Shown piece by piece: positions 57,744 to 64,000 of a stretch of 64,000 bases of DNA (the first letter of the stretch is position 1; every line of letters starts with the position of its first letter). The translations under genes and the position numbers were made by a program. Origin of the DNA: Hyphomicrobiales bacterium (GTDB lineage: Bacteria > Pseudomonadota > Alphaproteobacteria > Rhizobiales > Beijerinckiaceae); contig JANXWK010000001.1 of NCBI GenBank assembly GCA_025351165.1, positions 1 through 64,000 of the forward strand, written 5' to 3'. Below the pieces are notes generated by a model. The model did no database searches and was not told where the DNA came from. It saw nothing but the letters and a program-made list of their open reading frames with translations.

Positions 57744-59042
57744 TTAAAACTGATGGTCATCTACTGCGGCGGCCAGTAGAGCAAAGATGCCCCATATCGC
57801 CAGCAAAGAAATTGCAGTGATAATTGAAAAACTAATGCGCTTGGGAAATGTTGATTCATCTGGAAGAGCAGGCGGTACAAAAACGCTCACATAAATACCT
57901 TGGTTGTCGGCAATCCGTTTTGCGTATTCCAGCCCATCTTGAGAGAGAGAATACAGTTTTTCTGCAAAAATACGTTTTAGATCAAGCTGCTCGTATTTAG
58001 TCAATGATGATGCAATCGAGTTTTTTTCTCCGTTTTGACCAGTGAGTTGAGATTTAAGGGTTTCAATCTGCTGGTCAAGTGCAACGAGGCGGTTTTTAAG
58101 CGATTTTAAAGTTGGAGCGTTTTCAGACATGGCCTTTGTGCTGACAAACAAATCATTCTGAAGCTGTATTTTTTGTGACAGTAAATCAAGCAGCAGCTTG
58201 GATCTTGATTGGGCGGCAGAACCTGGATCAATGTAGCCCTCACTGTTGCGGAAGTTTTTCAGGTCAACAAGGGCAGTGGATACCATAGCTTCTGAGCGCC
58301 GCACCTCGCCGCTTGCCCGCTCCACGGCGTCATTCTTTATACGTGTAGATACGTCATTGGCCAGTCGTTCACTTGCTTTGATAATTGCATTGGAGAGTTC
58401 AAGGGAATCCTGTTGTCTGAAGCTGCGGACACCAACTGTCACAATGCCTGAGGGGCCATCAATATAGGTTGTAACCATCTTGCCCCAGTATTCAAGAAGC
58501 TCTTCATCACTGGCATTTGATTTTAGTTTTGCCCAAAAATCTGCCTCTGGTCGCGTGTAAATAGCACGTATATTGATTTTTTTAGACAAATCCAGGATGA
58601 TTGAACGACTGTGAATATAGCTTGTGATGATATATGCATCCTGGCTTGCAAGAGCTGGAATGCTCCCACTTGCCAAGGAAGACAAGGCAGATTTTGTATC
58701 ACTGCCTGAACTGAAATTTGCTTTTCGTACAGCAAAACGTGTTTCAGCATAGTATTGATCTGAGGCAAAAAAAGCAAAATATAATGCGGTCAAGGCAGCT
58801 GGAACAATTACAAACAGGAACAGTGTAAGCGTATAGCCTGACATACCCGAAGATGTTTCGGGATCACTGTTTTTTGGTTTATGATCTGATATTATCTCAA
58901 TATCTGTTGTATTTTTACTAATAAAGGGAGTAGCCCGAAGCGCACGCATAAGGGGGTTCTGCGCGGATCTGCGATGGGTTTGGATGTCCAATGCAACATC
59001 CTCTTCCTGTATTTTGTCTTTCAGCTTGGCATTGTCGGCCAT
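57744..59042 (-). CDS. KpsE-like polysaccharide export protein, copy 1
   Basis: A 432-aa polysaccharide co-polymerase-type inner-membrane protein. It has an N-terminal cytoplasmic tail of about 75, a membrane helix (LTLFLFVIVPAALTALYFAFF), the start of the periplasmic domain YYAETRFAVRK, a long coiled coil (about 250-370), and a C-terminal helix (ISFSIITAISLLAIWGIFALL). It is a paralogue of the 427-aa gene at 60140. It should link the ABC exporter to the outer-membrane channel, which is not encoded in this window. Confidence 0.85.
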   Translation of the reverse strand: MADNAKLKDKIQEEDVALDIQTHRRSAQNPLMRALRATPFISKNTTDIEIISDHKPKNSDPETSSGMSGYTLTLFLFVIVPAALTALYFAFFASDQYYAETRFAVRKANFSSGSDTKSALSSLASGSIPALASQDAYIITSYIHSRSIILDLSKKINIRAIYTRPEADFWAKLKSNASDEELLEYWGKMVTTYIDGPSGIVTVGVRSFRQQDSLELSNAIIKASERLANDVSTRIKNDAVERASGEVRRSEAMVSTALVDLKNFRNSEGYIDPGSAAQSRSKLLLDLLSQKIQLQNDLFVSTKAMSENAPTLKSLKNRLVALDQQIETLKSQLTGQNGEKNSIASSLTKYEQLDLKRIFAEKLYSLSQDGLEYAKRIADNQGIYVSVFVPPALPDESTFPKRISFSIITAISLLAIWGIFALLAAAVDDHQF

Positions 59043-59086
59043 TGAATAAGGTTTCCATTGGTTTGAACATTCAAACTATAAATTGA

Positions 59087-60127
59087 CTACAGACGCTCTG
59101 CCTTCTTAAACGCGGAAGCTACAAGTTGATAGAGCTCGCGGTCTTTTTCAATTAAATAACTGGCTTGTTTAGACAGACGCAGTATGTTCGCCAGCTGTTT
59201 AACCTGAGAAAATTTAGGGACAGGTGGCAGTTCACTATAATTAACATTAATCAACTCGGCACAGGCCTCAAGATATGTTTCTGAACTGTCACGTAACCCA
59301 ACAATAGAAAATGAACTTAATACATCAAGTGCTGCTGCGGTTCCGTTCCTTGCAATTGCTTCACCTGGTGTTGCTGTTGTCAGTTGTCTTACAAGAGGAT
59401 CGCTGAGTATTGCAGCAACGTCATCTGGTATGGATTTAAAAGACATAATAACTGATTTTTCATCATTCAGCCGAATGTTTTCAACAAATTCTATGGCTGG
59501 GGCAAAGCTTGTTCCCTCTCTTGCGGCAAGGTGCGGAAGCGAGGCTGATTTTAGCTGGTGAAAGACAAATATCCTTTCTGCAAGTTCCTCAAATGGGTCT
59601 TGAATAAGAGCAATACATTCAAATTTATCCTCTATGTAATGTGCATAATTTCTAAATAAAATACGACCGCTTATATATTGAGAGTTTACACCATTCAGCA
59701 GAAAAAACTGCGTTGTTGTTTCACGGCCAAAATTTTCAATATTATTCATGTAATACTGAAATTTATCTTCAAAATAACGATCCAGACGCCATTGCGGGAT
59801 CATCTGTGTTTCAAGGCGAAGAATTTTTTTATGTACAAATTCTGGTAAATGCCGACGATAAATCAGCATGTCATCATCACGCTTACGAATTTCAAGTTCT
59901 TGGATGGCATGAAGTCCATACACGTGCTGATCAGAAATATAAAAACCACAGGCACCTGTTGAATGGCGTCCTGCATGCACGAGAGCTTCACGCATTTCAG
60001 TAGCTGTGAACTCGTAAATATCTTCGCCATTTGCGCGCAATACCAGATCGACAGATCCGTTAACGCCATCTGCAACCACATAGCCAGCAAGGGCAACGCC
60101 CGTATCATATTCAATATTAAAAAACAT
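59087..60127 (-). CDS. unknown protein between two KpsE-like genes
   Basis: A 346-aa soluble-looking protein without membrane helices. The N-terminal about 95 residues look like a beta-sandwich (TGVALAGYVVADGVNGSVDLV, TGACGFYISDQHV). The central part (GRILFRNYAHYIEDKFECIA, then LIQDPFEELAERIFVF) slightly recalls the 3'-phosphate region of sulfotransferase-like proteins, but the 5' binding loop is not evident. No function is claimed. Its position suggests modification or export of the glycan. It lies 13 bases after the second KpsE-like gene and 44 before the first. Confidence 0.65.
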   Translation of the reverse strand: MFFNIEYDTGVALAGYVVADGVNGSVDLVLRANGEDIYEFTATEMREALVHAGRHSTGACGFYISDQHVYGLHAIQELEIRKRDDDMLIYRRHLPEFVHKKILRLETQMIPQWRLDRYFEDKFQYYMNNIENFGRETTTQFFLLNGVNSQYISGRILFRNYAHYIEDKFECIALIQDPFEELAERIFVFHQLKSASLPHLAAREGTSFAPAIEFVENIRLNDEKSVIMSFKSIPDDVAAILSDPLVRQLTTATPGEAIARNGTAAALDVLSSFSIVGLRDSSETYLEACAELINVNYSELPPVPKFSQVKQLANILRLSKQASYLIEKDRELYQLVASAFKKAERL

Positions 60128-60139
60128 GTTTTACTGCTT

Positions 60140-61423
60140 CTACATCAGACGCTTGCGAATAAGGCCCAGGACCATGCAGACAAGGCCCCATATGATTAAA
60201 CTCGCAAAAGCAGCAATCAGAGAATTGGTAATCCTATGTGGATACTCTGCATCCTGTGATATTTGAGGATGAATGAAAGTTGTCAAATACATTGTGCGTT
60301 TTTGAGCCGTCAAGCGAGCAATTTCAAGAGCAGTAAGAGAACCAGCATAAAGACGCTCTGCAATTTTATGTTCCAGATCAAGTTCTGCAAATCGGCTGAC
60401 TGCACTTGAAATGGTTGGATCAGAACTTAAAGAACCAGGTTTTTGAGTTAACTGCGCTTCCAGTTCATTGATCTGAGTTGCGGTTGCATCAATTCTTGAT
60501 TTTAAAAGCCTCATTTGTGGGGCATCTGCTGACACAACTTTGAGCTGGGTCTGATATTCCTGCTGAAGTTGCAAAAGAGCTGAGCGAACACCGTTTAAAA
60601 TGGAGTTTACTGCATCTCCTGTTTTCACAGCATCCAGAATCCCACTGTCGTTACGTGCCTTTTCCAAAGCCAGTCTTGTATCTGCCAATCGGGAGGATGT
60701 GCTTGCAACCTGGCTTTCTGCACTTTGGACAGCATCTTGATGCATGCGCTGATCCATTTCATTGATAAGCTGTTCGCTATCATGAACGAGTGCTTCTGCA
60801 ATGAGTTTAGCGTCTTCAGGAGAAAAAGCCCTGATTTGGAGAGAGACAATACCAGAAGGCATCTTTATTGAAGCTGTGACCATACGCTTCCAGTATTCAA
60901 CCAGTTTCTCAATTGGTTTTTTTTGGTTAAACCTTGATAGATAATCCGTTTCCGGTTTGGAATAAAGTTTTCTTAGATCAACTGCAGTCTCCAGTTTTTC
61001 TATTGCAGCGCGGCTTGTGACGTAATTTGTTACAATCTGAGTGTCCTGAATGACGGCAATTGCAGGAATTCCGCTTATTGAAGCAAAACCATCTATGCTT
61101 GGTGTCATTCCACCTGCAACGGTAAACTGAGCCTCAGATACATATTGGTCAGACGCAAAAAATAAATAATAAATCGAGATTGATAGTGTTGGGATTGCGC
61201 ATGTTAAAATAAAACTGAGTAAGACAAGCAGGCGCATTGTTCTTGCAACACGGTTTGCCTTGAAGCCATCAGCGCCTGATGCCTGACGGCTGCGTTTTGA
61301 AAAGCGTGCACGCCTTGCAGCTTCTTTTAAGGCTGTAGATACGTCTTTTGCATGTTGAAGGGCGGATTTTGGTCTTACCTGTATAATTGGTCTGGTGTTT
61401 TGAGACTGATCCAGGGGGTCCAT
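60140..61423 (-). CDS. KpsE-like polysaccharide export protein, copy 2
   Basis: A 427-aa paralogue of the protein at 57744-59042, with the same plan: basic cytoplasmic tail, membrane helix (LLVLLSFILTCAIPTLSISIY), periplasmic start YVSEAQFTVAGG, coiled coil with LQQEYQTQLKVVSADAPQM, and C-terminal helix (NSLIAAFASLIIWGLVCMVL). Follows the ATPase gene by six bases. Confidence 0.85.
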   Translation of the reverse strand: MDPLDQSQNTRPIIQVRPKSALQHAKDVSTALKEAARRARFSKRSRQASGADGFKANRVARTMRLLVLLSFILTCAIPTLSISIYYLFFASDQYVSEAQFTVAGGMTPSIDGFASISGIPAIAVIQDTQIVTNYVTSRAAIEKLETAVDLRKLYSKPETDYLSRFNQKKPIEKLVEYWKRMVTASIKMPSGIVSLQIRAFSPEDAKLIAEALVHDSEQLINEMDQRMHQDAVQSAESQVASTSSRLADTRLALEKARNDSGILDAVKTGDAVNSILNGVRSALLQLQQEYQTQLKVVSADAPQMRLLKSRIDATATQINELEAQLTQKPGSLSSDPTISSAVSRFAELDLEHKIAERLYAGSLTALEIARLTAQKRTMYLTTFIHPQISQDAEYPHRITNSLIAAFASLIIWGLVCMVLGLIRKRLM

Positions 61424-61429
61424 TTTATG

Positions 61430-62083
61430 CTACCTATTCAGACGATTGTAGGTTTCACAGGCATCGTTTACAGAATCAAACATTATCATCTGTCCATCCA
61501 CAAGCACCGCTCCTTTATCACAATATTCCATAATTGTAGCCATGGAATGCGATACAACAATCAAATCTGCATTTTTGCGACGTTTCTCGAAGGCATGTTT
61601 ACATTTTGAAGCAAATCTTGCATCGCCCACAGCTAAAATTTCGTCAATCAGGTAACAATCAAATTCCACTGCCATGGACATGCCAAAAGCCAGACGTGCC
61701 ATCATGCCAGATGAATATGATCTGATTGGAGAATCAATGTAGTCGCCAATTTCAGCAAAATCTTCTACAAAATCCAATACTTTACGGGGATCCTGCCCGT
61801 AAATGCGCGCTACAAGCTTTACGTTCTCTCGTCCACTCATCATGGGATGAAAGCCACCCGCAAAGCCCATGGGCCATGATACACGTGACGTTCTGCGAAT
61901 TCTGCCTGAATTTGGAAGTTCAGTGCCTGCAATCATGCGCAAAGTTGTTGATTTTCCAGCACCATTCACGCCAAGCAGGCCATAAGAACAACCCGTTTCA
62001 AATGTTGCTGAAACATGGTTGAGCACAATTTTTTTATGCCCTTCCACTTTGTAATATTTAAAAGCGTTTTCAAGCTGTATCAT
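61430..62083 (-). CDS. ABC polysaccharide export ATPase, KpsT-like
   Basis: A 217-aa ATPase with Walker A LGVNGAGKSTTLRM, signature SYSSGMMARLAFGM, and Walker B CYLIDEILAVGD with conserved His (VSHSMATIMEYCDKG). The short form without a C-terminal carbohydrate-binding domain fits group 2 capsule-type exporters. First gene of the leftward operon; partner of the permease at 56930. Confidence 0.92.
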   Translation of the reverse strand: MIQLENAFKYYKVEGHKKIVLNHVSATFETGCSYGLLGVNGAGKSTTLRMIAGTELPNSGRIRRTSRVSWPMGFAGGFHPMMSGRENVKLVARIYGQDPRKVLDFVEDFAEIGDYIDSPIRSYSSGMMARLAFGMSMAVEFDCYLIDEILAVGDARFASKCKHAFEKRRKNADLIVVSHSMATIMEYCDKGAVLVDGQMIMFDSVNDACETYNRLNR

Positions 62084-62226
62084 GTGTTTAAAGTTTGATC
62101 TTTCTCTTATTCAGGCTTGTGAGTACATTGAGACTTGTCGAGACGTTAATCTGACTTTATGCATTAACTTTTCAAAAAGAGGCTGAGTTCAGCTTCTGGA
62201 ATTACTTTGGTCTAGGCGTTTAACGT
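62084..62226. promoter_or_regulatory. divergent intergenic region, kpsT-like / glycosyltransferase
   Basis: 143 bases between divergent genes that must hold both promoters. I see no clear named operator. Confidence 0.4.
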
Positions 62227-64000
62227 ATGCTGAATATTAAGTCAAAATTTGTGCAGACAGTGAGATTTGTAAGAAAAATACCACCTGTAAAATGGTATGG
62301 AATGTTAAGACGTAAAATGCGTAGACAACCAGATTTTTACAAGGATCACTTCAAGCATGTGGTTAAACTTGCTTCAGAAGCTGAACGACTGTCTTTTCAT
62401 ACACTTAAACTGTCTCTTGTTGCCCCTGTCTATAACGCATCTGCAAAACATCTTGATACTCTTCTTAAATCAGTTATTTCTCAGAAAAATCACGTGATAG
62501 AGCTTGTTTTAAGTGATGATTGCTCCACCCTTGCTGAAACCATCGGCTGGCTTGAACACCACGAAAAAAACCATCAAGTTGTTATTCTTCGTGCCGGCAA
62601 AAATAACGGAATAGCCGCTGCGACTAATGCAGGCATTGCGGTTGCCAGTGGCGATTGGATAGGCTTGATTGACCATGATGATGCTCTTAGCCCTTATGCC
62701 GTTTCTGCTGTTGCACGTGCTTTGAAAGAAAATCCAGAAGCGCAGTTTTTGTATACAGATGAGGTCATTACTGATGAAAAGATGAAACCTCTGGCGTATT
62801 TTCTAAAACCTGCCTTTGATCCTGTATTACTGTCGGGCATGAACTACATAAATCATTTATCACTGTACCGCAAAGACAGGCTTCTCAAACTGGGTGGTTT
62901 AAGAAATGGATTTCAGGGATCTCAGGACCATGATCTCTTGCTAAGATATACCAAAGGGTTGCAGCCTACAGAAATCATCCACCTGCCTTATCCAGCGTAT
63001 CTGTGGCGTCGCAGCGAAACCAGTTTTTCCTCCACAAACATGAATGAGGCTATTGGAAATGCCAGGAAAGCACTCAAGGAACATTATTCCTGCCTGGATA
63101 GCAATTTAGAAGTTACTGATGCCATTCACAAAGATCTGCACCGGGTCAGGTTTGATTTAGTGAAGAAAGCTTGGCCACTTGTTTCTATTATCATACCAAA
63201 TAAGGATGGCATGGAGCTTATAAGCCAGGTTTTAAAAGGGGTGTATGAAAGCACAGATTACCCAAATAAAGAAGTTATCATCATTGATAATGGTTCAACT
63301 GACCAAAAAGTTATTAATCTATACGAAAACTATAAAAAGAAATATCCAAATTTCCAGGCGTATGTTTCAGTCGAGGCCTTTAATTTTTCAAAAGCTGTCA
63401 ATTATGGGATAGACCTTGCAAAAGGCGACCCCATATTGCTGCTTAATAATGACATTGAAATTTTGGAGCCAAACTGGCTCAAGGAAATGGTGTCCTGTCT
63501 TGATTACGAGAATGTCGGAATCGTAGGGGCAAAACTTCTTTATCCAAACAGGAACATTCAGCATGCAGGTGTTATTGCTGGGCTTGGTGGCTATGCAGGG
63601 CACTGGTATGTAAATCTAAAGGAAGACACCCCTGGGCAGATGGGCAGACTTTGGGTACGTCAAAGCTTTTCAGTTGTGACAGGGGCATGTTTTCTTTTAA
63701 CCCGTGACTGTTTTAACAAAGTGGGTTCCTTTGACGAAAAAGTTTTCCCTGTTGCCTATAATGATGTTGATTACTGTCTTCGTGCAACTGATATGGGCAT
63801 AAATATTGTATGGACACCCTTTTCATGTCTCATTCATCACGAATCCGCTACGCGTGGAGATGATGAATCGGCAGCTAACATTGCACGATTTGACAGGGAT
63901 AAATTAAATCTTCTCTTACGTCATAAAACTGATGTAATACAGGATAAAGCTTTCAACCCGTGGTATTCACGATCTCATTCGGAGCCATTTCCTGTTAAGT
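62227..64000 (+). CDS. large two-domain family 2 glycosyltransferase, 3' end beyond window
   Basis: The frame is open from ATG 62227 to the right edge (at least 591 codons). It begins MLNIKSKFVQTVRFVRKIPP. A first GT-A domain (SLVAPVYNAS, DDCST, LIDHDDALSPYAV, YTDEVITDE) is followed by a second (VSIIIPNKDGMEL, IDNGSTDQKV, LLNNDIEILEPNWLKEM, FPVAYNDVDYCLRATDMG). This double-GT2 plan is common in rhamnan and capsule synthesis enzymes. Together with rfbCBDA it suggests a rhamnose-containing glycan, but sugar specificity cannot be read. Confidence 0.9.
   Translation, partial: MLNIKSKFVQTVRFVRKIPPVKWYGMLRRKMRRQPDFYKDHFKHVVKLASEAERLSFHTLKLSLVAPVYNASAKHLDTLLKSVISQKNHVIELVLSDDCSTLAETIGWLEHHEKNHQVVILRAGKNNGIAAATNAGIAVASGDWIGLIDHDDALSPYAVSAVARALKENPEAQFLYTDEVITDEKMKPLAYFLKPAFDPVLLSGMNYINHLSLYRKDRLLKLGGLRNGFQGSQDHDLLLRYTKGLQPTEIIHLPYPAYLWRRSETSFSSTNMNEAIGNARKALKEHYSCLDSNLEVTDAIHKDLHRVRFDLVKKAWPLVSIIIPNKDGMELISQVLKGVYESTDYPNKEVIIIDNGSTDQKVINLYENYKKKYPNFQAYVSVEAFNFSKAVNYGIDLAKGDPILLLNNDIEILEPNWLKEMVSCLDYENVGIVGAKLLYPNRNIQHAGVIAGLGGYAGHWYVNLKEDTPGQMGRLWVRQSFSVVTGACFLLTRDCFNKVGSFDEKVFPVAYNDVDYCLRATDMGINIVWTPFSCLIHHESATRGDDESAANIARFDRDKLNLLLRHKTDVIQDKAFNPWYSRSHSEPFPVK

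Noticed and set aside
1-64000. CRISPR array
   Set aside because: No regularly spaced direct repeats with unique spacers were seen; the only tandem units are the coding heptads and a short 14-base tandem repeat near 48730.

Overview
The window is a stretch of alphaproteobacterial chromosome, most likely from a Hyphomicrobiales (Rhizobiales)-like organism with an AT-leaning genome. Gene order and control sites point that way: CckA next to flagellar genes and recA-alaS, a CtrA-type TTAA-N7-TTAA site before flgB, a LexA site of the alphaproteobacterial GTTC-N7-GTTC type before recA, and an Irr-type iron box before an mbfA-like gene. The genus cannot be named from the sequence alone.

Layout. 1-3370: the first 13 codons of ftsZ, then an island holding a Fic remnant, an orphan 519-codon gene with a possible interrupted tail, dispersed inverted repeats and a candidate structured RNA. 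3371-21580: a long minus-strand division and wall (dcw) operon, rsmH-ftsL-ftsI-murEF (fused)-mraY-murD-ftsW-murG-murC-murB-DNA methyltransferase/nuclease-ddl-ftsQ-ftsA. 21948-32925: fumC, a convergent housekeeping operon (CCA enzyme, small membrane protein, CoA-type Nudix, DUF1285), and a MoxR-DUF58-DUF4159-membrane protein operon. 32952-39662: a small orphan gene, a GNAT enzyme, and divergent flagellar export/basal-body genes (fliP and a fliO-like gene leftward; flgB flgC fliE fliQ fliR flhB rightward). 39851-50681: cckA, a DUF2971 gene, recA, alaS, rpsD, a metallophosphoesterase and mbfA. 50824-52668: an orphan gene resembling polymorphic toxins. 52783-64000: tRNA-Val, a small membrane protein, the dTDP-L-rhamnose genes rfbCBDA, and an ABC-type surface polysaccharide export locus (permease, ATPase, two KpsE-like chain-length/export proteins, an unknown protein) ending in a large two-domain glycosyltransferase cut by the window edge.

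How it works together. The dcw genes make and polymerise lipid II and build the divisome. CckA feeds the CtrA pathway that normally times division and flagellar genes, and a CtrA-type site lies in front of the flagellar operon here. The right end makes dTDP-rhamnose and exports a glycan probably containing it.

Most notable: three unrelated orphan genes (519 aa at 749-2308, 110 aa at 32952-33284, 614 aa at 50824-52668) share an upstream tandem heptamer with an 11-bp period and the same spacing to a TTTA-containing -10 region. This suggests a small undescribed regulon, possibly of effectors or toxins. Also notable are a methyltransferase-nuclease fusion translationally embedded in the dcw operon, and two accessory islands each bracketed by the same pair of repeats.
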